DNA from: an uncultured Lachnospiraceae bacterium
Lineage (GTDB): Bacteria > Bacillota > Clostridia > Lachnospirales > Lachnospiraceae
Assembly (NCBI GenBank): GCA_947382625.1
Contig: CANDAG010000029.1
Span: 1-47,555, forward strand
Length of the DNA: 47,555 bases
Reading direction: 5' to 3'
Part shown: positions 26,231 to 34,674 of the stretch, piece after piece
Position numbering within the stretch: position 1 is the stretch's first letter
Layout: each line of letters opens with the position of its first letter
Program-made: the position numbers and the translations under genes
The notes under the pieces: model-generated
The model's database searches: none
Seen by the model: only the letters and a program-made list of their open reading frames with translations
What the model was told of the DNA's origin: nothing

Positions 26231-27157
26231 TTACTTCCAGAAATCCTTATTCATGGAAAAGGCTTTTACGATTCCCATGGGCAGACGTTCATACCGTTTC
26301 CCCAGAAAATAACCCAGATACTTAAATCCGCTCTGCCAGAAAAGCTTGACGATCAGCCATGGCTTTCCCACCCTCAGGGCATAAGCACAGCTCTTTTTCA
26401 CCAGACGGATCCCTTCTGATTCTGCAGGCAGTCCTTCAAATATATGGGGATACATGGCCTGGGAAGCTCCCAGATCAAAATTTCTGTGGAACTGCTGAAA
26501 GGCGTTGTAATTATGGGAATGGGCTACCACAGCCTCTGCTTCATAGGCGATCAGATATCCGGCGTCCAAAAGCCCTCTTGCATAGATCATATCCTCATTA
26601 AATATGGTATGGTCTGTAAAGCCTTTCAATTCATCAAAAATATCCCTTCTGTAGGCCGCACACACATTGGAGGCAAAGAAGGCTTTCAGACCCATATCCT
26701 TCATGTCAGCTGCTGATTTCGTGCAGGAATCCTCCGGATAATTAAATTGGCGGGTATAGCTCTCCAGGGCCCCGCAGCCCTCTGCAGGGATCTGCCTGGC
26801 ATAGCTCATTCCCACCCTTTTATCCTGAAAAGGTGCAAGCAGCTTTTCCACCAATCTTTCATCTGCCGGAACCGCATCATCCGTCATCATGATAAAACAG
26901 GGAGCATCTGACAGCGATACCCCATAATTCCTGGTTTTTCCATGGTCGAATTCTGTTTTGGCTATATGACGGACCAAAAGATTTCCGTATTTCTTCTCAA
27001 GATCCCCATTCTCTGTGAAAGCATCATAATATTTCTTCTCCGTATTCACCAGAATGATACGATGCACCGGCACCGTCTGAGCCTTCAGCATATCAAGCAG
27101 GTGCAGGAACTTTTCCGTAGGTTTGTAAAGGGGAATGATCACATCTACATTCATCAT
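26231..27157 (-). CDS. GT2-family glycosyltransferase, rhamnosyltransferase-like
   Basis: The 308 residues form one GT-A fold. It opens MMNVDVIIPLYKPTEKFLHLL; the donor/metal site reads MMTDDAVPADERL, and the acceptor region reads FNEDMIYARGLLDAGYLIAYEAEAVVAHSHNYN. This resembles RfbF/RgpB-type rhamnosyltransferases. It is the last gene of the polysaccharide cluster, after the LCP gene and a terminator-like hairpin. A short basic C-terminal stretch could associate with the membrane. Linkage and acceptor are unknown. Confidence 0.85.
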   Translation of the reverse strand: MMNVDVIIPLYKPTEKFLHLLDMLKAQTVPVHRIILVNTEKKYYDAFTENGDLEKKYGNLLVRHIAKTEFDHGKTRNYGVSLSDAPCFIMMTDDAVPADERLVEKLLAPFQDKRVGMSYARQIPAEGCGALESYTRQFNYPEDSCTKSAADMKDMGLKAFFASNVCAAYRRDIFDELKGFTDHTIFNEDMIYARGLLDAGYLIAYEAEAVVAHSHNYNAFQQFHRNFDLGASQAMYPHIFEGLPAESEGIRLVKKSCAYALRVGKPWLIVKLFWQSGFKYLGYFLGKRYERLPMGIVKAFSMNKDFWK

Positions 27158-27177
27158 ATTCTTTTCCTTATGTCAAT

Positions 27178-27205
27178 AAAAGGGCCAACCTCAGCTGACC
27201 CTTTT
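27178..27205 (-). terminator. Terminator or attenuator between the LCP and GT2 genes
   Basis: On the minus strand AAAAGGGTCA pairs with TGGCCCTTTT (10 bp, one U-G wobble) around an 8-base loop and is followed by ATTG. It ends just 20 bases before the GT2 start, so leaky read-through rather than full termination would let that gene be expressed. Confidence 0.65.
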
Positions 27206-27247
27206 CACTCAATAAGCCGACTCGCGAAGCGTAGCGGCGTTTGATCC
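27205..27247 (+). repeat. CGCGAAGCG palindromic element, copy 1
   Basis: The stretch from TCACTCAATAAGCCGACTCG to GGCGTTTGATCC contains a TCGCGAAGCG core. A reversed relative lies at 32718-32767, sharing CACGCTTCGCGAG-type and AAACGCCG segments. It is intergenic and non-coding. Confidence 0.6.
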
Positions 27248-27316
27248 TCTTTCCGCCAAATGCGGTGTTTTATCTGATATCAATCAGTTTTCGTCCGAAA
27301 TCTATGGGCGTTTCCC

Positions 27317-28456
27317 CTACTTCACATACTTTGCAGTATCTGCCTTTACCTTCTCGCTGTACTGCTGAACTGCATCGGAAGGGGTATACCCGGTTTCATC
27401 AAACAGGAATTCATGGAGCCACTGTACATTATCCGCCAGAGATACCGGTACCACGCAGCTTCCCTTTTGTCCAATGGTTCCCGTAGTACGCATGCTCTCC
27501 TCCGGGAAGCCTCCCTGGGCTACGATCTCATAGGAGCCAACATCCCCCAGAAGCTCAAGGATTTCTGATATATCCAAGGATGTATAAATCTCGTCATTGT
27601 CAAAAATGGCATTCACAGCAGCAGTCAAGGTAGCCGGTGAAGCGCTCTTGGCCTTGTCCACGATGGCCATCAGCACCTCTCTCTGCCGCTCTGCACGCTT
27701 AAAATCATCTCCCGCTGTGTAACGGATCCGGCAGTAAGCAGTTGCCTGAAGACCGTCTAAGAGCTGGTAGCCGGTGCTGTTTACCGGTGTGTAATCTCTC
27801 TTAAGATCCTTGGCCATGGTCTTCTGGTAGTTATTGATATGCAAAAGCTCTGCATCGTCCACATCGATCATAACACCGCCTAAGGCATCGATGGTATCAC
27901 TTAATCCCGCAAAGCCTACCGTCACAAAATCAGTGATATTCATATCCATATTCATGTTCAGCATGTTGATGGCCTGCATGGGACCGCCCTTGGCGTAAGC
28001 GGAGTTACACTTATTATAAGAATCGTTGCTCAGGTTCAGATACGTATCACGGTAAACACTCACCAGCTTACAGGCACCGGTGTCTAAATTAACGGATGCG
28101 ATCATAATTGTATCACTTCTGGTATTCTTGGTAAGAGCTCCTGAAGTAGAGTCCACACCAAACAGGGCAACATTCCGGTAGCCCTTCAGAACAGTCTCTA
28201 CCTTCTCCTCCACCTCCGGATTGATCACAATCTCCTCTGAGGGCAGGTTTACCTTACCCACCTTTTCTATCTTCAGTACGCTGTAAAGAACCACCACCAT
28301 AAGGAGCAGCACGAAAATTTCCAATATAAAAAGAAGGATCTTGGAGCGCTTCTTCTTTGCTTTCTTTTTGGCCGATACCGGGGCTTTTTTCTTGACATGT
28401 GCATCTCCTGTACTCTTTACAGGTCTTTTCTTAACAGGTTTTTTGCTTGTAGCCAT
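27317..28456 (-). CDS. LytR-CpsA-Psr (LCP) family wall-glycopolymer ligase
   Basis: LCP enzymes transfer lipid-linked glycopolymers to peptidoglycan on the outer membrane face. The 379 residues have a very basic cytoplasmic tail (1-39), one helix (40-61), and an LCP domain with the pyrophosphate-binding arginines and aspartates: TRSDTIMIA (R113, D115), VSVYRDTYL (R136, D137) and the GDDFKRAERQ block. Its place next to the phosphoglycosyl transferase and the export genes points to attachment of this cluster's polysaccharide to the wall. Many Clostridia have several LCP genes, so exclusivity is not implied. Confidence 0.92.
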   Translation of the reverse strand: MATSKKPVKKRPVKSTGDAHVKKKAPVSAKKKAKKKRSKILLFILEIFVLLLMVVVLYSVLKIEKVGKVNLPSEEIVINPEVEEKVETVLKGYRNVALFGVDSTSGALTKNTRSDTIMIASVNLDTGACKLVSVYRDTYLNLSNDSYNKCNSAYAKGGPMQAINMLNMNMDMNITDFVTVGFAGLSDTIDALGGVMIDVDDAELLHINNYQKTMAKDLKRDYTPVNSTGYQLLDGLQATAYCRIRYTAGDDFKRAERQREVLMAIVDKAKSASPATLTAAVNAIFDNDEIYTSLDISEILELLGDVGSYEIVAQGGFPEESMRTTGTIGQKGSCVVPVSLADNVQWLHEFLFDETGYTPSDAVQQYSEKVKADTAKYVK

Positions 28457-28677
28457 AAATCAACTCTCCCTTTTTATGTTAACTTTCTTTTTGGGCTTTA
28501 TCGTCCGTGATTTCTCACAAGATATAATTTTCGCACAAAACCATTATTTAGGCAAGCCCCTGCCATCAAATTTATTTATCCTTAAGATTTGTAAATTTAT
28601 GCGATTCTATGCATTCCAAAAACTGAAAACATATTACTCCGAAAGCAATACGATGGCCCTTTCCATACGCTTTCCGA

Positions 28678-28706
28678 TAACAGTCCGGCCTTCGGCTTAT
28701 CTGTTA
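28678..28706. other. Stem-loop after the sugar transferase gene
   Basis: TAACAG (28678-28683) and CTGTTA (28701-28706) enclose an inner GCC-TTC-GGC stem, 14 bases past the stop codon. A CTGATCC tail follows, as in other intergenic palindromes here. No T-run, so it is a weak terminator at best. The rest of 28457-28719 is AT-rich and shows no gene. Confidence 0.45.
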
Positions 28707-28719
28707 CGCTTTCTGATCC

Positions 28720-30129
28720 TTAATAGGCATTTTTGTTGATAAATCCCTTGAAAAGGGTCAGGAACATGATCTTGATGTCCATTCCCATGGTCCAGTTCTC
28801 AATATAAAAAAGATCGTACTCCACTCTTTTGCGGATAGAGGTATCGCCCCGATAACCGTTGATCTGAGCCCAGCCGGTGAGTCCCGGCCTTACCTGGTGC
28901 TTGATCATGTAACGGGGTATCTCCTCCTTAAACTTTTCTACAAACTGGGGGCGCTCCGGCCTTGGCCCCACCAGAGACATTTCTCCCACAAGGATATTAA
29001 AAAGCTGAGGGAGCTCATCTAAACTGGTACGGCGCAGGAATTTCCCCACGCCGGTCACCCGGGGATCATCCTTGACTGTCCATGCCTTCTGCTCTGCCGT
29101 ATCCTTCTGCATTTCCATGGTTCTGAATTTATACATTTTAAAGGTCTTATTATGAAGGCCTACTCTTTCCTGTTTAAAGATCACGGGCCCCCGGCTGGTA
29201 AGCCGCACGGCGAGAGCCGCCGCCAACATGATGGGAGAGGACAGGATGATCCCCGCCAAAGCCCCCACAATATCCATGGCTCTTTTGGAAACCCAGTTTA
29301 AGGTATTGGTCAAAGGTACATACCTGATATTGATCACCGGAAGCCCCATAAGATCCTCAGTATAAGGATGACTGGGAACCAGAGAATTATAATCCGGGAT
29401 AAACTTGGTATGGACACCGGACTTTTCACACAGATCAACGATAGCCTCCAGACGGTCATAATCCTTAAGAGCCAGGGTAATTGCAATCTCATCCAGGCTG
29501 TTTTCGGGAAGGATATACCTGATATTGGCGATCCGTCCTACCACCCTCACCCCTTTATAAACGGTTCCGCTGGGGATTCTGTCATCTAAGATCCCCCGTA
29601 CCACATACCCCCATTGGGGATTGGCATTGATCCTGGTGATATACTCCTCTGCCGCCCGGGAATAACCGATCAGCAGAATATATTTTAAATTGTAGCCTTT
29701 TTTGCGGAAATAAAGCAGAAGATTGCGGATCAGAGTCCGGTAGACCGCAGCGAACAGAATGTTTATGACAAAAAAAGCCCCCATCATAAACCGGGAGAAA
29801 TCCTGTTGCTTGATCATATAGAGAAATACAATAAAAAAGACTATCCCCACCACATTGGCCTTAAAAAGGCCTTCAAGCTCTAACTTACGTCTGGTGGCAC
29901 GCTTGGGCGCGTACAGATTAAAGAAATAATAAAGGACAATATATTCAGGCACAACAAAATACAGGAAGCTGAAATAGGTTCCCATATCCAACGCGCCTGC
30001 ACCGGGCTCCGTGTCGGCAAATATGGTGCAGAACTTGATATACCATGCAAGCAGATAGGAAATCGCCACTACCACGGCATCCATCAGCAAATGCAATCGA
30101 TTAAAATATTTCTGGTTGTCCTTGATCAT
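28720..30129 (-). CDS. Polyprenyl-phosphate sugar phosphotransferase (WbaP/CpsE-type)
   Basis: This enzyme would start polysaccharide synthesis by moving a hexose-1-phosphate onto undecaprenyl phosphate. From the chosen ATG the protein has 469 residues: several N-terminal helices (about 10-120), a middle Rossmann-like segment (LKYILLIGYSRAAEEYI), and the C-terminal bacterial sugar transferase domain (KRAMDIVGALAGIIL, VIFKQERVGLHNKTFKMYKFRTM, TSLDELPQL, VRPGLTGWAQ). The ATG at 30129 begins at the family N-terminus and has a weak AAGG; an ATG at 30183 has no ribosome site. It lies 161 bases after a GT2 gene, with a GC-rich hairpin (CCGGC/GCCGG) in that gap. Confidence 0.92.
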   Translation of the reverse strand: MIKDNQKYFNRLHLLMDAVVVAISYLLAWYIKFCTIFADTEPGAGALDMGTYFSFLYFVVPEYIVLYYFFNLYAPKRATRRKLELEGLFKANVVGIVFFIVFLYMIKQQDFSRFMMGAFFVINILFAAVYRTLIRNLLLYFRKKGYNLKYILLIGYSRAAEEYITRINANPQWGYVVRGILDDRIPSGTVYKGVRVVGRIANIRYILPENSLDEIAITLALKDYDRLEAIVDLCEKSGVHTKFIPDYNSLVPSHPYTEDLMGLPVINIRYVPLTNTLNWVSKRAMDIVGALAGIILSSPIMLAAALAVRLTSRGPVIFKQERVGLHNKTFKMYKFRTMEMQKDTAEQKAWTVKDDPRVTGVGKFLRRTSLDELPQLFNILVGEMSLVGPRPERPQFVEKFKEEIPRYMIKHQVRPGLTGWAQINGYRGDTSIRKRVEYDLFYIENWTMGMDIKIMFLTLFKGFINKNAY

Positions 30130-30290
30130 ATTCTGCTGCCTTCTGATCACCGGACATTCATAGGCTGCCCGGCAATGCTTCATTGCATAGGATCACACTC
30201 CGGCGGAGCCGGACCGTTACCATATCTTACAATATTATTACAAAAAATACAACTCCAAAGTGATATTGCTGCCTTCTATCATAGCTTTCA

Positions 30291-31253
30291 CTATAGCAGC
30301 CTTCTCACTGTATTGATCCACAGCTGTCCCTGGATCCACATATAATTTCTCATGTGTGAAAAAGAAAACCTCACCTTATGACACCGCCCCCCGGGGCTGG
30401 CTGACAGCTTAAGTCCCTCCATGATCCCTTTTAAATATGCTGCCCCCATTCCTTTCCTGATGAAAAAAAGGGCTTTTACCATAAATCCCGCCAGCAAAAA
30501 GGGCATATTCAGAAGTATCTGCAAAAAAGGCATATTCTTGTAAATCAGGTAAACACTGTTCTGTGCGGACAGCCTTACCTTAAAATCATTGTGACGTGAG
30601 CCGCTGACAGCGCTTCCTGCATGATACACCCTTGCCTCCGGCGTATAAATATTATAATATCCATAAATATCAGCACGATACCCGATATCCGTATCCTCCA
30701 GATAGGCAAAGTGATTTTCATCAAAATAACCAATGTTATCAAACACCTTTTTCCGATAGATCGCAGCGCCTGCACAGGCCGAAAAGATCCGGCAGGGCTT
30801 ATCGTAATTCTGTGAAGGCCTGTCCTTTCCTCTGGCAAACGCCCAGCCCAGGGCGCAATACAGATCTCCTGCGCCGTCTAACAGCTCCGGTGCATCCATC
30901 CGCAGCATCCTGGCTCCTGCGGAAAACGCCCTTGGTTCTTTGGAAAGAGCCTTTTCCAGGTTTTCTACCATTTTCCCATCCGCTTCCGTATCATTGTTGA
31001 GCAGCAGCACATACTCTGTGGAGGCTGCTTTGATCCCCGCATTCACCGCATTGGAAAATCCCGTGTTTCTGTCAAATTCTATGAGCCGTACCTTTTCATA
31101 TTTTTGACTCACCAGCTCCCTGCTTCCATCCTCAGAGCCGTTATCCACAACAATGATCTCCGGTATCCTGGTTCCCCGGTAAAGAGACTGCAGACATCCG
31201 TCAATATATTTCATGCCGTTATAATTTGGTATCACTACCGTTGTTCTTGTCAT
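30291..31253 (-). CDS. GT2-family glycosyltransferase (WbbL-like)
   Basis: The 320-residue protein has an N-terminal GT-A domain: TVVIPNYNGMKYIDGCLQSL, the donor site LLLNNDTEADG, and the acceptor-side base region YFDENHFAYLEDTDIGYRA. A hydrophobic, basic tail (about 235-280) probably attaches it to the membrane. The pattern is that of WbbL-type rhamnosyltransferases. The start ATG overlaps the stop of the preceding gene in ATGA, a sign of translational coupling; an upstream in-frame start at 31310 lies inside that gene and is unlikely. Confidence 0.88.
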   Translation of the reverse strand: MTRTTVVIPNYNGMKYIDGCLQSLYRGTRIPEIIVVDNGSEDGSRELVSQKYEKVRLIEFDRNTGFSNAVNAGIKAASTEYVLLLNNDTEADGKMVENLEKALSKEPRAFSAGARMLRMDAPELLDGAGDLYCALGWAFARGKDRPSQNYDKPCRIFSACAGAAIYRKKVFDNIGYFDENHFAYLEDTDIGYRADIYGYYNIYTPEARVYHAGSAVSGSRHNDFKVRLSAQNSVYLIYKNMPFLQILLNMPFLLAGFMVKALFFIRKGMGAAYLKGIMEGLKLSASPGGRCHKVRFSFSHMRNYMWIQGQLWINTVRRLL

Positions 31254-32695
31254 TTCGGATTCCTCATTCTGCGCCGCTTTGGCTGCTTCTCGGTCATGGC
31301 AGGATCCCATACGATCCGAAAGCCGGCCTTCCTTACCTGCTCACAGAATTTACAGCTCAGCTCCACATAATTCTGTTCCGTCAAGTGTCCCTGTTCCTTC
31401 AGACAATCCCTCCAGTCAAATCTCCCCGTCTCCGGATGCCGAAGATAAGGATGACCGATCAATTCCTCTAAAATAGTCTCCGCCTGGCGGGAGGCCTTCA
31501 TGCAGCGGATATCGATGGCCTCCGCATCCTGCTGGAGCGATGCCCTGTGCATATAGCCGCTGTACTCTCTGTGCAATCCCTGGTAAAGCGCCTTTCCATC
31601 GGCTGTATACAAACCTCCTGTTATTCTGTTTCGGCTATCCAGCAGTTTTCCGCCTACCACCGCCACATCCTCTCTGACTGAAAGCAGATCCGGCTGATAT
31701 TCCACCCGATAAAATCCCAGATGCCTTAAATGAGACACCTCTGCCCTCCATCCCTTAAGGCGCAAAAAATCTTCCACCGCACGTTTTCCGGCATCATAGG
31801 CATACTGCTTGCTGGCAGGGTTCTCGGCCGTAGACTGGGTATGACACCGCCAATGGTAGAGCACTCTGGGAATATGCGCGACGGGGAGTACACCTTCGCC
31901 ATTCCTGTTCCCATTTCCGCCACACTTCTCCTTCCCCGACATTCTGCCAAGACAGCGCAGTACGATATCATAGTCCTGGGCACCGTCACATACACTGCGG
32001 AATCCAAGCTCCTGCATGAGCTGTCTTTTCATTACCGTAAAATGACAGATGTAATTATTTGTCAGTACCAGATCCAGATTAAAATCCGGCTTTTTGTTCA
32101 CCTCAAAATACCTTTCCTCATGCGCATCGCATTTATCCTCATCGGAATACAAAAGCAAAAGCCGGATCCCCTCCTGCCTGTATTTCTCAATACAGGATGC
32201 CATCTCAAAAAGTGCATCAGGCGTCAGCACATCATCATGATCTAAAAGTCCTGCGTAATCTCCTGTAGCGTACATCAGAGCCTGGTTGGTGTTGGCAGAT
32301 ATTCCCGTATTTTGCTTCAGTCTTTTGTATCTGATCCGGGGATCTTTATAGGTCTTTACCACCTTTTCCACCTGATCTCCCTTACTGGCGTCAGCCAGGA
32401 TCAGCTCAAATTTTCCATAGGTTTGCCCAAGGACGGAGTCGATCATTGCCCTCAGATACTCCTCCCTGGTCTCGAAGGCAGGCACAAGAAGACTAAATTT
32501 TATATCCATGGTCTCTGATCTGCGGCGCTGCTTTTGCAAAATGGTCTCCTCCACCGGCTTATAGGTATAATTTTCCTTTCCCTCGGTGTCGATCCTCTCC
32601 CTTATTGCGTAGCAGGCCTGCCGTAATCCGTTTTTTTTCAGATAGTGCAGTGTTTTTTTTAAATTGACGGCCGTTATTATTTTGCCCATTTTCAT
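31250..32695 (-). CDS. GT2-family glycosyltransferase
   Basis: The 481 residues have a basic N-terminal lead (about 1-60) and one GT-A domain (FSLLVPAFETREEYLRAMIDS, GDYAGLLDHDDVLTPDAL, LYSDEDKCD, ICHFTVMKRQLM, DGAQDYDIVLRC). A C-terminal extension follows, with little catalytic signature left of a second module. It resembles the first half of the tandem GT2 proteins encoded at 34663 and 36653. Start is ATG at 32695 (AAGGGG very close) or 32689 (better spacing). It overlaps the next gene by ATGA. Confidence 0.87.
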   Translation of the reverse strand: MKMGKIITAVNLKKTLHYLKKNGLRQACYAIRERIDTEGKENYTYKPVEETILQKQRRRSETMDIKFSLLVPAFETREEYLRAMIDSVLGQTYGKFELILADASKGDQVEKVVKTYKDPRIRYKRLKQNTGISANTNQALMYATGDYAGLLDHDDVLTPDALFEMASCIEKYRQEGIRLLLLYSDEDKCDAHEERYFEVNKKPDFNLDLVLTNNYICHFTVMKRQLMQELGFRSVCDGAQDYDIVLRCLGRMSGKEKCGGNGNRNGEGVLPVAHIPRVLYHWRCHTQSTAENPASKQYAYDAGKRAVEDFLRLKGWRAEVSHLRHLGFYRVEYQPDLLSVREDVAVVGGKLLDSRNRITGGLYTADGKALYQGLHREYSGYMHRASLQQDAEAIDIRCMKASRQAETILEELIGHPYLRHPETGRFDWRDCLKEQGHLTEQNYVELSCKFCEQVRKAGFRIVWDPAMTEKQPKRRRMRNPK

Positions 32696-32717
32696 GTACC
32701 CCTTATGTGTAAGAACA

Positions 32718-32767
32718 GGATTTTAACAAACGCCGTCACGCTTCGCGAGCCAGCTAATTGAATAAGA
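32718..32767 (-). repeat. CGCGAAGCG palindromic element, copy 2
   Basis: Read on the minus strand this is a relative of 27205-27247, sharing a TCGCGAAGCG core and a GGCGTTTG segment. It lies between the phosphomutase terminator hairpin and the GT2 start. Confidence 0.55.
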
Positions 32768-32791
32768 ATCGTCCTGCAAAAGCAGGACGAT
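32768..32791 (-). terminator. Hairpin terminator after the phosphomutase gene
   Basis: ATCGTCCTGC and GCAGGACGAT form a perfect 10-bp stem around AAAA. On the minus strand the following bases are TCTTATTCAATT, a broken T-run. It lies 62 bases after the stop codon. Confidence 0.62.
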
Positions 32792-32794
32792 CCC

Positions 32795-32840
32795 AAACAA
32801 CGGATGTCAGGCTTCGCCAGCCATCCTCATGTTAATAAAT
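32795..32840 (-). repeat. TTATTAACA-type palindromic element, copy 3
   Basis: On the minus strand TTATTAACATGAGGATGG leads into a palindrome (GGATG...CATCC with an inner GGC-GAA-GCC) and ends CCGTTGTTTGGGATC. Start and end match the element at 14812-14858, while the arms differ, so pairing is kept although the sequence changed. Confidence 0.55.
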
Positions 32841-32853
32841 ATCATGCGTATTC

Positions 32854-34575
32854 TTACAGATATGACTTAAGCGCCTCTGTCAGCTTCTCCACCTTATCCT
32901 GAGCGTCCTCAAGACTGCTTCCTTTCACTCCCATATAGAATTTGATCTTGGGCTCTGTCCCGGAAGGACGGGCACAGCACCAGGAGTCATTGGTAAGGTC
33001 AAAATAAAGCACGTTGGATTTCGGCAGTCCTGTAGGCTTCTCTTCTCCTGTGGTCAGATCCCTGGTCACATTTCTGTCATAATCCCTGAATTCCCTTACG
33101 GTAAGCTCACCAAAGCTCTTAGGCGGATCGTTCCGTAATTTATCCATCATTTCCGCGATCTGCTTGGAACCATCGATTCCCTTTAAGGTAATGGCATACT
33201 GGGTTTCCTTGTAATAACCGTATTTTTCGTAGAGTCTGATCATCTGATCCCATACGGTGATACCGTTCTTCTTGCACCAGGCAGCCATCTCGCACAGGCA
33301 CATAACCGCCACAACCGCATCTTTGTCTCTTGCATGGGTACCTGCCAGGCAGCCATAGCTTTCCTCTAAGCCAAACACATAGTTATTTGAATTATTCTGT
33401 TCAAAAAGCTTGATCTGCTCACCGATATATTTGAAGCCGGTGAGAACCTCTATGAATTTCACATTGTAATCCCTTGCAATGGCCCCTGCCATATTGGTGG
33501 TTACGATGGTAGTTACCAGCGCGGGATTTTCCGGCATGGTGTTTGTTGCCGTTCTTTCTCTTAAAATATATTCTGCGATCAACATACCGGACATATTTCC
33601 TGTAAACGGAATGTACTCCCCCGTTTTGGTGTCAAGCGCGTAGATTCCCAGTCTGTCCGCATCCGGATCTGTGGCAAGGACAATATCCGCATTCTTTTCT
33701 TTTGCCAGCTGAAGGGCCAGGGTAAATGCCTTGGGATCCTCCGGATTAGGATATTCCAGTGTGGTGAAATCCGGATCGGGAAGCTCCTGCTCCGGTACTA
33801 CATAAACATTCTTAAATCCAAGCTCGGAGAGGATTCTTCTTACCGGCACATTTCCAGTTCCGTGGAAAGGAGAGTAAACGATCTTGATCTCATCTGCAAC
33901 CTCCTTAATGATCTCCGGATGGATGATCTGCTTTTTCAGTTCCTCCATGTAAGCGTCGTCAATCTCTTTTCCGATCACCTGATAAAGACCTGCCGCAATG
34001 GCTTCTTCCTTGTCCATGGTTTTCACCTGGCCGTAATCGGTAACCTTCTTCACCTCGTCAATGATCTCTTTATCCCTGGGTGCCGCCACCTGGGCGCCGT
34101 CCTCCCAGTAGGCCTTATATCCGTTATATTCCGGCGGATTATGGCTGGCCGTGATCACGATACCCGAAATGCAATGGAGCTTACGGAGAGCAAATGACAA
34201 CTCCGGTGTAGGCCGAAGAGCGTCAAACACATAAGCCTTGATGCCGTTGGCCGCCAGACACAACGCCGCCACATCTGCAAATTCGGGAGACATTCTCCTG
34301 GAATCATAGGCGATGGCCACTCCCTTTTCCTTCCCGCCCTGGCTGATGATATAATTGGCAAGCCCCTGGGTTGCCTTTCTTACCGTATAAATATTCATAC
34401 GATTGGTTCCCGCGCCGATCACGCCGCGAAGGCCTCCCGTACCAAACTCCAGCTCTTTATAAAAACGATCCTCAATTTCCTTCTCGTTTCCTGCGATCCC
34501 CCGGAGCTCCTCCTTGGTGTCCTCATCAAAATACGCGTCCTTAAGCCAAAAATCGTATTCTTCCCTATAGCTCAT
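32854..34575 (-). CDS. Phosphoglucomutase/phosphomannomutase family enzyme (PgcA-type)
   Basis: This enzyme interconverts hexose 6- and 1-phosphates. It would supply glucose-1-phosphate for RfbA or a related precursor. The 573 residues show the active serine loop TASHNPPEYNGYK (S144), the metal loop ATDPDADRLGIY, the sugar-binding GLEESYG loop and the phosphate site RPSGTEPKIKFY. The length matches alpha-phosphoglucomutases of the PgcA type. It has its own promoter (34646-34674) in the end of the upstream GT2 gene and its own hairpin terminator, so it can be expressed apart from the cluster. Confidence 0.93.
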   Translation of the reverse strand: MSYREEYDFWLKDAYFDEDTKEELRGIAGNEKEIEDRFYKELEFGTGGLRGVIGAGTNRMNIYTVRKATQGLANYIISQGGKEKGVAIAYDSRRMSPEFADVAALCLAANGIKAYVFDALRPTPELSFALRKLHCISGIVITASHNPPEYNGYKAYWEDGAQVAAPRDKEIIDEVKKVTDYGQVKTMDKEEAIAAGLYQVIGKEIDDAYMEELKKQIIHPEIIKEVADEIKIVYSPFHGTGNVPVRRILSELGFKNVYVVPEQELPDPDFTTLEYPNPEDPKAFTLALQLAKEKNADIVLATDPDADRLGIYALDTKTGEYIPFTGNMSGMLIAEYILRERTATNTMPENPALVTTIVTTNMAGAIARDYNVKFIEVLTGFKYIGEQIKLFEQNNSNNYVFGLEESYGCLAGTHARDKDAVVAVMCLCEMAAWCKKNGITVWDQMIRLYEKYGYYKETQYAITLKGIDGSKQIAEMMDKLRNDPPKSFGELTVREFRDYDRNVTRDLTTGEEKPTGLPKSNVLYFDLTNDSWCCARPSGTEPKIKFYMGVKGSSLEDAQDKVEKLTEALKSYL

Positions 34576-34601
34576 AACTTAACCCTCCTGATTTTGATAT
34601 A

Positions 34602-34623
34602 GGAAACGACTTTAGCCGTTTCC
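34602..34623. other. Stem-loop in the phosphomutase leader
   Basis: GGAAACG and CGTTTCC surround an 8-base centre, between the promoter and the ribosome site of the phosphomutase gene. There is no T-run after it on the minus strand. It could end read-through from the GT2 genes or protect the leader. Confidence 0.4.
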
Positions 34624-34645
34624 CTTTGCTCTGCCGCACTTCCTT

Positions 34646-34674
34646 ATTGTACCACAGTTTTCCTATATTTTCAA
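34646..34674 (-). promoter_or_regulatory. Sigma-A promoter of the phosphomutase gene
   Basis: On the minus strand TTGAAA is followed after 17 bases by TACAAT. The -35 box lies inside the last codons of the GT2 gene that stops at 34663. Start of RNA would be near 34639, with a leader of about 64 bases. Confidence 0.75.
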
